This document shows, one piece after another, positions 25,119 to 33,699 of a stretch of 64,000 nt of DNA. The translations under genes and the position numbers were made by a program. The DNA comes from Myxococcota bacterium (GTDB lineage: Bacteria; Myxococcota_A; UBA796), in the NCBI GenBank assembly GCA_029251165.1, contig JAQXDW010000072.1, positions 62,001 to 126,000 on the forward strand, in the 5' to 3' direction. Numbering within the stretch: position 1 is the first letter of the stretch; every line of letters begins with the position of its first letter. The notes under the pieces were generated by a model. That model searched no databases and was not told the DNA's origin. It was given only the letters and a program-made list of their open reading frames with translations.

Positions 25119-26792
25119 CTACACTTCCCCCTCGATGATGTAGCGGATGCGCTGGTAGTGGGGATTAAAGATGATGTGTTCGTCGTTGACCACCGAGGAG
25201 TTCTCGGGGTAGGCGACGACGGAGTCGGTGCCACGGGGAGGCTGGACCCAGGAGCCGGTAGACTTGGTCATGTAGCCCTTGCCCATCACAACATCGGCGA
25301 GGAACATGAAGAACCCACGCCCCCCGATCTGCCCCCCGCTGCCGTAGTAGGCACGGCCATGACCGGTGTAGCCGTAGGACTTCTTCCAGTCGGTCGCGAA
25401 GTAGATGCCGTGGCCAAACGCAGCGCCAGAGATGTGAACCCCCTTGAGCTGTCGTGGAAGCCGGAGGTTCGACTTCACGATCGGATGGACATTGACCGGA
25501 CGGGTGCCGTGGATGCCGAGGAAGACGTTGGCCTGGGCGGCAGTGTCTGCGAAGCTGCCGAGGTCTGGTCGGCTGGTGGGCTGGAGGCGGGCCTTGTCTG
25601 CGTAAGAGGTCCGCTTGCGCTTCTTGGCCAGCGCCGTGACCGCCTTGACGAACAGCTCATCTTGGGACGGCCGCTCGACAGCGAACATGTTCTTCACCTT
25701 CAGCTTGCCGCGCAGGTAGCTGTGGCGGTTGTTGGACATCCCACGGTAGGACTGCTCGACGAATTTGCCGAGCGCCGACTTCGGATCGAGCCAGGTGATC
25801 TTGGCACCCATGATCGTGTCGACGTCGATGTAGTCCGGCTGCTTCTGAGGCTTCGTCATCGCGAAGTCCTCATTATTCAAGGCAGCCTCGAAGGCATCGA
25901 GATCTTGCTGAATGGAGAGGATGTTCTCGCTGGAGAGGATGGTCGCCATGGCCCGGGCAGATGCGCCGCCGTGGGTCGGGATGGGGCGGGGGACCAGCGC
26001 GGCGACCAGCTTGGAGAGATCGATGAGCCGGGAGTCGCGGATCTGCTTGTTGATGTCCTCGCCGATCCGGCCGATCTCCTTGAGCGCGATGGGCAGCAGC
26101 TCGTCGCGGACCTCGACGATGGCATCCATGGTGGGGATGATGCCCGTGGAGGCTGCAGCAGCGCGCGCGTAGTCCTGAGTACCCCCGACCAGGGAGCGAC
26201 AGAGCTGGATGACCTGCGGCTGGTAGACCTTCTGCGGCTTGGCGGGGGCGCTGCCCTTGGCGGCGGTGACGACGGCCTTCGACTTGGCCTTTGGCTTGAC
26301 CGTGACGCCGGTGGAGTCCTTGATGGCGTAGGCATCTGGCAGGCCGCGCTCGCGGGTGGCGAGCTTCTGGACGATGTAGCCGTCCTTGCCAGACTTGCCG
26401 GCCCAGATGTCGTGGCCGCCGATGTTCTTCTTCACCAGCCGCTTGGTGTTCTTGCTGCTCATCTGCTTGGCGAAGAACGAGCGGGCCTCGGCCTCAGAGC
26501 TGCACTGAACGAACTGATAGTCCTGCCCATTGAAATGGTTGCTCCAAGACTTTCCGGGCCGAATCCGACCCCACTCCAGGTAGACCCACCAGCGGCTATC
26601 CTTCGACTTGACCACACCACCATGGTAGTGCTTGGCGTTGTTGTGCTGGCCAAACTGGTTGACGCAGGCCATGTCCGCGATCCCGACATCCTTGCCGAAG
26701 TCGCCCTGATCGTTTGACGGGCGCCCCATATATGCGAAGTCGTTTGCGGTATATCCGGAAGGAAGATGCTTCCTACCAAGCTTGATGGCCAT
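25119..26792 (-). CDS. Bacterial poly(ADP-ribose) polymerase: WGR, helical regulatory and ART domains
   Basis: A 557-aa PARP1/2/3-like protein. Residues about 40-125 form a WGR domain (WWVYLEWGRIRPGKSW). A Lys/Pro-rich linker lies at 160-190 and a helical PARP regulatory domain at about 190-310. The ADP-ribosyl transferase fold is at about 330-557. The H-Y-E triad is intact: His428 in GIHGTRPVN, Tyr464 in GHGIYFATDWKKSYGY and Glu538 in NDEHIIFN. The enzyme should transfer ADP-ribose from NAD+; the WGR domain suggests activation by DNA ends. GGAGG lies 6 nt before the ATG at 26792. The first part of the gene is richer in A+T than its surroundings, which fits acquisition by transfer. Confidence 0.88.
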   Translation of the reverse strand: MAIKLGRKHLPSGYTANDFAYMGRPSNDQGDFGKDVGIADMACVNQFGQHNNAKHYHGGVVKSKDSRWWVYLEWGRIRPGKSWSNHFNGQDYQFVQCSSEAEARSFFAKQMSSKNTKRLVKKNIGGHDIWAGKSGKDGYIVQKLATRERGLPDAYAIKDSTGVTVKPKAKSKAVVTAAKGSAPAKPQKVYQPQVIQLCRSLVGGTQDYARAAAASTGIIPTMDAIVEVRDELLPIALKEIGRIGEDINKQIRDSRLIDLSKLVAALVPRPIPTHGGASARAMATILSSENILSIQQDLDAFEAALNNEDFAMTKPQKQPDYIDVDTIMGAKITWLDPKSALGKFVEQSYRGMSNNRHSYLRGKLKVKNMFAVERPSQDELFVKAVTALAKKRKRTSYADKARLQPTSRPDLGSFADTAAQANVFLGIHGTRPVNVHPIVKSNLRLPRQLKGVHISGAAFGHGIYFATDWKKSYGYTGHGRAYYGSGGQIGGRGFFMFLADVVMGKGYMTKSTGSWVQPPRGTDSVVAYPENSSVVNDEHIIFNPHYQRIRYIIEGEV

Positions 26793-27019
26793 AATCAGCC
26801 TCCGAGAGGATGAGATCCGAGAGATGCAGAGCATCCCGAGTTTATCTGGACTGCACCCGGCTTCCAGCCCATATCAGGTCATTTTATGACCGCAGACCGT
26901 TTTAGATGTCCGAATCATCACCGTAAATGTGGCGCTCAACTTTTCAAGTGAAGGCTCCACAGCCTGAAGCGCTGTCGTCGTCCATAAAGTCTACACACGT
27001 CAACACTTTTTCCATACTT

Positions 27020-27031
27020 TACCTTAAGGTA
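27020..27031. promoter_or_regulatory. 12-bp perfect palindrome in the PARP / GGDEF divergent intergenic region
   Basis: TACCTTAAGGTA is a perfect palindrome in the A+T-rich 284-nt gap between the divergent PARP and diguanylate cyclase genes, 46 nt upstream of the cyclase ATG. It could be an operator for either gene. The rest of the gap shows no other clear site. This is a sequence observation only. Confidence 0.3.
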
Positions 27032-27076
27032 TCTGAGTACCTTCCGAGAAACGATACCAAGCACTTGGAGTCCCAA

Positions 27077-28303
27077 ATGAGGCACGAATCACTGGAGGCC
27101 ATCAGCCTGCCTGGGATCGCCCGCGCCTTTCTCTGGGTCTTTCTCAGCCTGTTTGGCCTCTTGCTGCTCCTGGAGTACGCCACCGCGACCCCCACCAGTC
27201 CGCAGGCCGCGCTGCTCCAGGCAGCGATCGAGTCCACCCTGGTCACTGCCCTGTTTGCGATCCTCGGTGCTGCACTCATCGGCCAGCCGCTGCGGGAGTG
27301 GATAGAGCGCGAGCAGCTCCGGGTCGCCACGCGTGAGGAGGCCCTGCACCGGGCAGTCGCACGGCAGCAGTTCTCTGCACGCCTCGCTCAGGCGCTGTCT
27401 CATGCCGCCGACGAGTCCGAGGCCCGCTGGGTTCTGCATCGAGCCGTCGGCCAGGTGAGCGCGGATGCTCCCGTCGAGCTCCTCCTCAAGGATTCCGCTG
27501 GAAAGCTCGGCCGGGTGCTGCTGGGCGGCGCAGCCCATGAGGAATTCGGCTGCCCGGTCGTCCGTGGCGGGATCTGTCCGGCCATCCGAAGCGGACAGCC
27601 CCGAGAAGCCAGCAGCGACGATCTCGGTGCCTGCCGAATGCTGGTCGACCGAGGAGAAGGCTGTCATGGGCTCTGCATGCCCGTGACGATCAACGGCACC
27701 GCGCTGGGTGTGCTGCACACCACCAGAAACGTCCCAGCAGATGATGAGCTGCGCAGCCGGCTACAGACCATCGCCGAGCAAGCCGGAATTCGACTGGGCC
27801 TCTTGTCGATGATGGCGGCCAGCGAGCAAGCGGCCTCCACCGATGAGCTGACCGGCCTCCTCAACCGACGGGCGCTCAACGAGAAGGTCTCCGCCCTGCT
27901 GGACTCCGGCCGCCAGCTCAGCGTGGTGCTCGCCGACATCGACCACTTCAAGAAGCTCAACGACACCTACGGCCACCAGGTCGGCGATCGCGCGCTGCAG
28001 GCATTCTCTTATGCGCTGTCGTCCTATGCGCGCCCCAGCGACATCGTCGCTCGACTCGGCGGAGAGGAGTTTGTGCTGGTGCTCCCCGATGCTTCCGCCG
28101 AAGGCGCACAGCGGGTCGTCGAGCGAATCCAGGCTGGCCTGACGGGTGTCTTGACCAGCTCCGGCGTGCCTCGGTTTACATCGAGCTTTGGGATCTCCGA
28201 CCTCCGCCATGGCAACACGCTGACGGCAATGCTGAAGGCTGCGGATACGGCGCTGTATGCGGCGAAGCATGCTGGGCGAGATCAGGCTCTAATGGCGAGC
28301 TGA
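27077..28303 (+). CDS. Membrane diguanylate cyclase (two TM, GAF-like, GGDEF)
   Basis: A 408-aa protein. Two TM helices (about 15-35 and 45-68) are followed by a short helix, a GAF-like sensor region (about 80-240) with several Cys residues (CPVVRGGICP, CRMLVDRGEGCHGLC), and a GGDEF domain (250-405). The active site reads GGEEF, a functional variant. RPSD five residues upstream is an inhibitory I-site for product feedback. It should make c-di-GMP from GTP. The Cys pattern suggests metal, haem or redox sensing (inference). GGAG 6 nt before the ATG at 27077 decides this start over the longer frame from 26927. Confidence 0.9.
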   Translation: MRHESLEAISLPGIARAFLWVFLSLFGLLLLLEYATATPTSPQAALLQAAIESTLVTALFAILGAALIGQPLREWIEREQLRVATREEALHRAVARQQFSARLAQALSHAADESEARWVLHRAVGQVSADAPVELLLKDSAGKLGRVLLGGAAHEEFGCPVVRGGICPAIRSGQPREASSDDLGACRMLVDRGEGCHGLCMPVTINGTALGVLHTTRNVPADDELRSRLQTIAEQAGIRLGLLSMMAASEQAASTDELTGLLNRRALNEKVSALLDSGRQLSVVLADIDHFKKLNDTYGHQVGDRALQAFSYALSSYARPSDIVARLGGEEFVLVLPDASAEGAQRVVERIQAGLTGVLTSSGVPRFTSSFGISDLRHGNTLTAMLKAADTALYAAKHAGRDQALMAS

Positions 28304-28370
28304 CGGGCAGATCGGCTGGCACCTTCGCACGCGCAGGTGAGCGCCCCTGGCGGCTCCCGCGCTGAGAACC

Positions 28371-29288
28371 CTACTCTCCCTCTACCCGCTTCAGCAGGAC
28401 CCACAGTGCGGGGTCATGGCGCTCGATCCGCCAGCGCCAGCGCCGCTCATGGACCCAGATTCCGGCGCCGAGGCCTCCGAAGACACCGAAAAGGTAGAGG
28501 GCGATAATGGTCGGTGCCCTGATCTGGGTCCAGTCCGGCAGGATGAGGCTCAGCAAGAACGCACCGAAGACGCCCGCGGTGATGCATGTCACAATGACCC
28601 ACGTAAAGCCACGCCCGCGCACCGACTCTGCAGCAACCTTGATGCCCCGCTTCGGCTGCTCGTTCGTAGGGTCTGAGCGAATGGCATCGCAGTAGGCCGC
28701 CATGGCATCGAGCGGCTGTCCTTTCTTGCGGAGGATGTCGCCGAGCCGGGAGAGCAGCTCGACGCTGTCCGGACACAGCCTCAGCCCCTTCCGAGCGGCG
28801 ACTTCGGCCTCGTCGAGGCGCTTGAGGTAGAGGGTGATCGCCGCGCGCAGGCTGTAGCCGTGGTGGCTCTCCGGGTCCATGCTGATCGCGGTGTCGACCT
28901 GCGCGAGCGCCTCCTCGTCTCGATCCAGGGCGTACAGACAGCGTGCCCGGCGGCGCATCGCTAGCGGCTCCTCAGGGGTCAGGCGGAGGGCCTCGTCGGC
29001 CTCTTCGAGCGCCTCAGCATTTCGAGAGAGCATGGAGAACGCCGTGCTGCGGAGCCGGTGCCCCCAGGAGGAGTCCGGCTTGCGCTGTAGCCCCTCCTCT
29101 GCATGCTGAAGCGCCTCCTCGGCCCGGTCCATCGCCAGCAGCGCCCGGCAGCCCTCGAACCATGCCTCGCTCTGCTGGATGTCCAGCGCGAGGGCTTTCT
29201 GCGCGCTCTGGAGTGCCTCCGCAGCACGCCCCATGTCCAGCAGCGCATCGGCATGCTTACAGTAGGACTTCCAGGTACGCTCAGCCAT
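28371..29288 (-). CDS. TPR protein with C-terminal membrane anchor
   Basis: A 305-aa protein. About six TPR-like helix pairs fill residues 1-215 (for example ALQSAQKALALDIQQSEAW and ALAQVDTAISMDPESHHGY). Two TM segments follow (about 227-250 and 257-280), with a short basic tail. The TPR domain would face the cytoplasm as an assembly platform. Its ATG shares one base with the stop of the AAA+ gene (TGATG), so the two are coupled. TPR repeats are also present at the N-terminus of that ATPase, which suggests a shared complex. Confidence 0.8.
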   Translation of the reverse strand: MAERTWKSYCKHADALLDMGRAAEALQSAQKALALDIQQSEAWFEGCRALLAMDRAEEALQHAEEGLQRKPDSSWGHRLRSTAFSMLSRNAEALEEADEALRLTPEEPLAMRRRARCLYALDRDEEALAQVDTAISMDPESHHGYSLRAAITLYLKRLDEAEVAARKGLRLCPDSVELLSRLGDILRKKGQPLDAMAAYCDAIRSDPTNEQPKRGIKVAAESVRGRGFTWVIVTCITAGVFGAFLLSLILPDWTQIRAPTIIALYLFGVFGGLGAGIWVHERRWRWRIERHDPALWVLLKRVEGE

Positions 29289-30553
29289 CAGCTCTTTCGC
29301 GTCTTCAGCCAGGCAGCGAGGTCATCATAGGCGCCGCCCTCGTTGGCATAGATGGCGTAGCTCCGGGCGGTGTCTACCCAGGGACCGATGCTGTTGCGGA
29401 CCTCGGTCAGTGCACGCCCGAAGTCGACCATTCGAACCGGTCGAAGCTCACCACCAGCCAGGGCTTCCTCGAGGACCATCTCGATCGCAGAGTCGCAGAG
29501 GTGGACGAGGTCGGCACCGGAGAAGCCAGCGGTCTTCTTCGCCAGGCCAGCGGCATCGAGCCCTTCCTGCGGACGCCCCTGCATGTGACGGGTGATGATC
29601 GAGGCACGAGCGGCATCATCCGGCGGGGGCACGAAGACCGTGCGGTCGAACCGGCCCGGACGACGCAGCGCCGGATCGATGTCCCACGGGCTGTTGGTCG
29701 CGGCGAGGACGTAGACCCCCTCGCTGGAGTCGAGGCCGTCGAGCTCGACGAGGAGCTGGTTGACGACATTGCGGCCGCCGCTGCTCCGCATCTGGCTTCG
29801 CTTCTGGCCGAGGGCGTCGAGCTCGTCGAGGAACAGGACCACCGGCGCTTCGCGGCGGGCATTCTCGAACAGCTCATGCAGCCGCTTCTCGCTCTCTCCG
29901 ATCCACATGTCCAGCACATCGACCAGGCCAATGCTGGTGAACCGCGCGCCGACCTCTCCGGCCGTGGCGCGCGCGATGTGGGTCTTGCCGCAGCCGGGAG
30001 GGCCATACAGCAGCAAGCCCCCGTGGATGCTGCGTCCGTAGGCGCGGTAGAGGTCCGGCTGGCGCAGCGGCGCGAGGAAGGCCAGCTCGATGCGGCGCTT
30101 GACCTCCTGCAGGCCACCGACGTCCTCGAAGGTCACGCCGTCAGCGCGGCTCACCTCTTCGTTGCTGACGAGGCGCAGGACGTTGGCGTCGGCATCGGCT
30201 GCCGAGGGACCACGCATCGCTCCCCCCGGCTCACCAGGAGCCGCGAGGGAGGGGACGATCGACGGTGTCGGCAGAGCAGCCGGAGCCGGAGCCGGAGCAC
30301 CGGAGAGGGCTGCGTAGAGGCGCGCCCAGGCCGCAGCCTTCGTGGTCATTCCGAGAACCTCGCCGGCACCAGCAGCCAGCTTGAGCGCGCCGAGATGCGC
30401 CGGGTCGATCGCCAGGGCGGCTTCTGCGGACGCGACGGCCTCGCGGTGCTCTCCGAGGGCCTGATACCGCTCGCCGAGCGCGACGCGGAGATCGAGGTTC
30501 TCGCCCGCCTGCAGGGCGGTCTGGAGTGCTGCAATGACTGGATCGGTGCTCAT
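29288..30553 (-). CDS. AAA+ ATPase with N-terminal TPR region
   Basis: A 421-aa classical AAA protein of the VCP/SpoVK/FtsH-like clade, without a protease domain. The N-terminus (about 1-85) is TPR-like, and a Pro/Ala linker follows. The ATPase has FEDVGGLQEVKRR, Walker A GPPGCGKT, Walker B VLFLDELDALG, sensor ATNSPWDIDPALRRPGRFDR and the C-terminal helical lid. The ATG at 30553 is used; a GTG one codon earlier is possible, immediately after the upstream stop. It lies between a membrane protein and a TPR-TM protein. A remodelling role at the membrane is inferred. Confidence 0.88.
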   Translation of the reverse strand: MSTDPVIAALQTALQAGENLDLRVALGERYQALGEHREAVASAEAALAIDPAHLGALKLAAGAGEVLGMTTKAAAWARLYAALSGAPAPAPAALPTPSIVPSLAAPGEPGGAMRGPSAADADANVLRLVSNEEVSRADGVTFEDVGGLQEVKRRIELAFLAPLRQPDLYRAYGRSIHGGLLLYGPPGCGKTHIARATAGEVGARFTSIGLVDVLDMWIGESEKRLHELFENARREAPVVLFLDELDALGQKRSQMRSSGGRNVVNQLLVELDGLDSSEGVYVLAATNSPWDIDPALRRPGRFDRTVFVPPPDDAARASIITRHMQGRPQEGLDAAGLAKKTAGFSGADLVHLCDSAIEMVLEEALAGGELRPVRMVDFGRALTEVRNSIGPWVDTARSYAIYANEGGAYDDLAAWLKTRKS

Positions 30554-30556
30554 CAC

Positions 30557-31117
30557 CTACTCTCCCTTTGCCGGACGCGTGAGCCACTGAATGACGGTGC
30601 CAGCCAGCCAGAGCCCGCCGATGCTGGGAAGATCCTGCGGACGCCCGATGGCCCAGGCGATGCAGAGCGCGCCCCCCAGCGCGGTGAGCAGAAACAACAG
30701 CGAGCGGAACATCTTCGGAAAGATGAGCAGCCCGACCACCGCGCCCGCGATCGGCACATACCAGGCATCTTGCCCCGGCAGGACCAGGGGAGTGACGGCA
30801 TTTGCCAGCCCACCGACCAAGAATGCACCGCCAAGCGAGATCGCCAGCCGCTCGACCAGCAGCATCACGCCCGCGCCGATGATCCCCAGGCAGAGCCCGG
30901 CGATCATCCGGATCTCCGGACCGGCCCCAGAGGTGACCTCCAGGCCCAGCAAGAGTCCGGCAGCCAGTCCCGGAGCAACCAGCGCGAGCTTGTAGAGACG
31001 GGATCCCGCAACCAGCAGCGCACCGCCGACCACTCCCATCACGAAGACCGGATCCTCCAGGGGGGTACCCTGAGCACGGGCAAGCAGCCCGGATAACGCC
31101 GACATGATGTCGGACAT
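30557..31117 (-). CDS. Polytopic membrane protein (TMEM198/DUF4203-like)
   Basis: A 186-aa integral membrane protein with about seven hydrophobic helices (FVMGVVGGALLVAGSRLYKL, LCLGIIGAGVMLLVE, VGLLIFPKMFRSLLFLLTAL). The Gly-rich helices resemble the TMEM198/DUF4203 type, but I am not certain. The start at 31117 has a strong GGAGG 5 nt upstream, which excludes the longer frame from 31168. It is the first gene of a three-gene unit with the AAA+ ATPase and TPR protein. Confidence 0.75.
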   Translation of the reverse strand: MSDIMSALSGLLARAQGTPLEDPVFVMGVVGGALLVAGSRLYKLALVAPGLAAGLLLGLEVTSGAGPEIRMIAGLCLGIIGAGVMLLVERLAISLGGAFLVGGLANAVTPLVLPGQDAWYVPIAGAVVGLLIFPKMFRSLLFLLTALGGALCIAWAIGRPQDLPSIGGLWLAGTVIQWLTRPAKGE

Positions 31118-31147
31118 GCACACCTCCGCCTGTGGCACCCTACGACT

Positions 31148-31987
31148 ATGCACCGTGCTGTACCTCACCTGGCTCTAATCGCTCTCACCGCAGCAGCCTG
31201 CAGCAGCAAAAGGGGCGGCGACACCGCTCCCGAGGATGCCACTGCTCCGGACGCCACATTCCCCGAGGCCGCAGATCTCGTCGCGCGGCTGGCCTTTGAG
31301 GTCCCCGAGCGCCCCTTTGACCTCGCAGCGGCCCCAGACGGGCGCATCTTCTGCACCGCTCAGGCCGGCGGGAAGGTCTATGCCTGGGATCCCGCCACCG
31401 ACGATCGCGATGAGGTCTATGCCCTCAGCGATGTCACTGCCCTGGCGTTTCAGGGAGATGAGCTGTTCATGACGTTCTCGGACAACGGGGTGACTGGTGG
31501 GCTGTACCAGCTCGACGGCTCCGAGCCGGTCGAGCTGGCAACTCAGGACGACAGCGGTGTGCTGATGCGGCGTCCCCATGATCTCATCTCTGATGCGCGC
31601 GGCGGCTTCCTGATCGCCGACAGCAGCGCCGGGCGCGTCTTCCACGTCACCTCAGACGGCGCGGTTACCTCGCTCGCAGCGGGCTCGGCCGCACCGCTGG
31701 CCTTACTGCTGACCAGCGACACCCTCACCATCGGCGGCGACGACGGCATCTGGTCGATGTCCTGGCCTGGCGGCAGCCCGAGCCTCATCGACAGCCGAGC
31801 AGGACTGGGGCTGCTATCCGTCGATGGAATCCCCTGGGCCGCGAATGCCTCAGAGGACCTGTTCATCATCGGCGGCGGACAGCTCGGTGCTGATGACGCC
31901 GCGCGTCCAGGAAGCCTCGCGACGTCCAATGGGGTGGTGTACTTCGCCGATCAGGTCGGCCAGGGTGTCTGGGCCGTCACACCCTGA
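31148..31987 (+). CDS. Beta-propeller-like lipoprotein
   Basis: A 279-aa exported lipoprotein with a lipobox (LTAAAC, Cys18) and then an acidic Thr/Asp linker. Repeated strands (DLAAAPDGRIFCTAQAGGKV, DLISDARGGFLIADSSAGRV) are those of a six-bladed SMP-30/NHL-type propeller. No catalytic residues can be assigned. It is divergent from the membrane-protein/AAA unit, with the two starts only 30 nt apart, so their promoters must overlap. Confidence 0.7.
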   Translation: MHRAVPHLALIALTAAACSSKRGGDTAPEDATAPDATFPEAADLVARLAFEVPERPFDLAAAPDGRIFCTAQAGGKVYAWDPATDDRDEVYALSDVTALAFQGDELFMTFSDNGVTGGLYQLDGSEPVELATQDDSGVLMRRPHDLISDARGGFLIADSSAGRVFHVTSDGAVTSLAAGSAAPLALLLTSDTLTIGGDDGIWSMSWPGGSPSLIDSRAGLGLLSVDGIPWAANASEDLFIIGGGQLGADDAARPGSLATSNGVVYFADQVGQGVWAVTP

Positions 31988-32041
31988 TGCCTGATCCTGT
32001 TATGCTGCGCTCCCTGTCCAGTATGGAGATCTGGTGTAGTA

Positions 32042-32512
32042 ATGGAACTCTCATCCCTGCTCCCCTTGCTCGGCAGCGCATGCTGCTGCATCAGCTTCCT
32101 CCTGATCATCGCAGGAGCCGCCTTCTTCCTTCTCAAGAAGAAGAGCGCTGGCTCTCCTGGTGGCGGACAGCTCTCTCAGGAACTCGACTCGCCCGCCTCT
32201 CCAGGGGCCTCCGATTCTCCGTTCGCCAGCGCGGCAGCACCGGCTCCAGCGGCAGCACCGGCTCCAGCTCCAGCGGCAGACACTCCCCCGCCAGTACCAG
32301 TCGGGATCCCCGATCCATCGATGCCCCGGACAAGCCCACGGCCGCTCAGCAGCTCCCGCCCCTCTTCTCCGGCCATGCCACCGCCGCTGCCCAACAGTCC
32401 GATGCCGCCGCCCCTCTCAGAGTCTCCCAACCGAACCATCGTGCCGTTTGACCTCGACGAAGACGAAGAGGCCGCCACGACCCTGTTCACCCGGCCGCCT
32501 GAAGACGACTGA
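32042..32512 (+). CDS. Single-TM protein with Pro-rich cytosolic tail
   Basis: A 156-aa protein. The N-terminal TM has three adjacent Cys (SACCCISFLLIIAGAAFFLL) and is followed by KKK. The remaining 120 residues are low-complexity, rich in Ala, Pro and Ser, with an acidic end (DLDEDEEAATTLFTRPPEDD). The TTLFTRP end may be a phosphorylation or FHA-recognised motif, which is speculative. A tandem 16-bp duplication begins at the last base of the gene. Confidence 0.6.
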   Translation: MELSSLLPLLGSACCCISFLLIIAGAAFFLLKKKSAGSPGGGQLSQELDSPASPGASDSPFASAAAPAPAAAPAPAPAADTPPPVPVGIPDPSMPRTSPRPLSSSRPSSPAMPPPLPNSPMPPPLSESPNRTIVPFDLDEDEEAATTLFTRPPEDD

Positions 32513-32543
32513 TTGAGCCTCGTCGATATTGAGCCTCGTCGAT
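32512..32543 (+). repeat. Tandem 16-bp duplication
   Basis: Two exact, directly adjacent copies of ATTGAGCCTCGTCGAT fill 32512-32527 and 32528-32543. The first begins at the final base of the upstream stop codon. They lie in the leader between the Pro-rich membrane protein and the YgfZ-like gene. Confidence 0.85.
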
Positions 32544-32547
32544 TGAG

Positions 32548-32593
32548 ACCCGTTTCGGGTGGGATAAGCCTCCAGCACAACCTGGAGGTTTTT
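32548..32593 (+). promoter_or_regulatory. Two-hairpin leader with terminator-like stem covering the SD of ygfZ
   Basis: The first hairpin pairs ACCCG (32548-32552) with CGGGT (32556-32560). The second pairs CCTCCAG (32569-32575) with CTGGAGG (32582-32588) around a 6-nt loop and runs straight into TTTTT (32589-32593). This has the form of an intrinsic terminator, but its 3' arm holds the GGAGG of the next gene, whose ATG is at 32597. It could terminate the upstream transcript, act as an attenuator, or block ribosome binding. Confidence 0.55.
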
Positions 32594-32596
32594 CTT

Positions 32597-33649
32597 ATGG
32601 GCTCCCCTCTTGCTGACTGGCACGCCACCCATGGTGCCACGATGATCGACATCGACGGCACCTCACTGCCCGCGCGCTACTCCGGGATCGACGCTGAGAT
32701 CGCCGCAGCACGCAGCGGCGCGACCCTGCTCGACCTCTCCCACCTCCCGGTCATCACCATCGAGAGCCCAGACGCCAAGCGCTGGTGCAACGGCATGTTC
32801 ACCAACAACATCCGAAAGATGTCTCCCGGAGACGGCAGCCGCTCAGCGATGTGCGACGATCGCGGTCGGGTCCAGGGACTCATCGACCTCTACAGCACCT
32901 CTGACGAGGCCTTCCTCGGTGTGCTCGACGGTGTGGGCCTTGGCTGGTTCCAGAAGCGCTATGGCATGTACATGGTGCTCGATGACATTGAGCTGGAGGA
33001 CTGCACCGAGGATCTCGCCGTCGTGTCAGTCCAGGGAGCAGGTGCACCCGCGCTCCTGACCGCTGTAGGGCTGCCCGTCCCGGAGTCCGCTCGCAGCCAC
33101 CTCACCGGCGACCTCTGCGGTGCCACGCTTCGGGTGGCTCGACGAGACCGCACCGGGCTGTCCGGCTTCGACCTGTTTGTCCCTCGCGAGGTGCTGTCTG
33201 CGGTCTGGCTCGCCCTCTCCGAAGCCGGCGCCACACCGCTGGGCCAGGACGCCCTCGATGCACTCCGGATCATCAGCGGCCAGGCGCGCTGGCCCAACGA
33301 CGGCACCGACAAGTCCATGGTCCACGAGCTGCGCATCAACGAGGAAGTCTGCGCCTTCGACAAGGGCTGCTACGTTGGCCAAGAAGTCATCAACCGGATC
33401 GACGTCAAGGGTGCCATCCAGAAGAGACTGACGGGTCTGCGGATCACAGGCAACGCCCCGATTGGCGCTCGGGTGTTCCTCGGTGAGCGCGCGGTCGGCA
33501 CCCTCACCTCTTCTGCGGTCGTGAACGGGCACCAGATCGGCCTCGCCGTTCTGCGCAAGGCAGCCTGGGAGGTCGGCACCGTGGTGACGCTCCACCCCGA
33601 GGACGGCGCTCCCCTGAGCGCCACGGTGGAGGGATTTCCGCTGGCATAG
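32597..33649 (+). CDS. ygfZ: YgfZ/GcvT-like folate-binding protein
   Basis: A 350-aa protein of the YgfZ/GcvT fold. The signature KGCYVGQE is present in full with its Cys, in the context FDKGCYVGQEVINRID. YgfZ-type proteins bind tetrahydrofolate and help maintain certain Fe-S enzymes; true GcvT proteins lack the Cys motif. The ATG at 32597 has TGGAGG 8 nt upstream, whereas the frame from 32513 begins inside the hairpin leader. The SD is buried in a stem, so expression may be controlled at this step. Confidence 0.88.
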   Translation: MGSPLADWHATHGATMIDIDGTSLPARYSGIDAEIAAARSGATLLDLSHLPVITIESPDAKRWCNGMFTNNIRKMSPGDGSRSAMCDDRGRVQGLIDLYSTSDEAFLGVLDGVGLGWFQKRYGMYMVLDDIELEDCTEDLAVVSVQGAGAPALLTAVGLPVPESARSHLTGDLCGATLRVARRDRTGLSGFDLFVPREVLSAVWLALSEAGATPLGQDALDALRIISGQARWPNDGTDKSMVHELRINEEVCAFDKGCYVGQEVINRIDVKGAIQKRLTGLRITGNAPIGARVFLGERAVGTLTSSAVVNGHQIGLAVLRKAAWEVGTVVTLHPEDGAPLSATVEGFPLA

Positions 33650-33699
33650 GGGAAGCGTGTCGCCGACCAAAAAGTCTTCTCTGAGGTCAGCAGAGCGCG

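Noticed and set aside
28943..31096. 717-aa plus-strand frame, one of the longest in the window
   Set aside because: It runs antisense across three minus-strand genes with clear TPR, AAA+ and TM features. It is low-complexity and Arg/Gln-rich.
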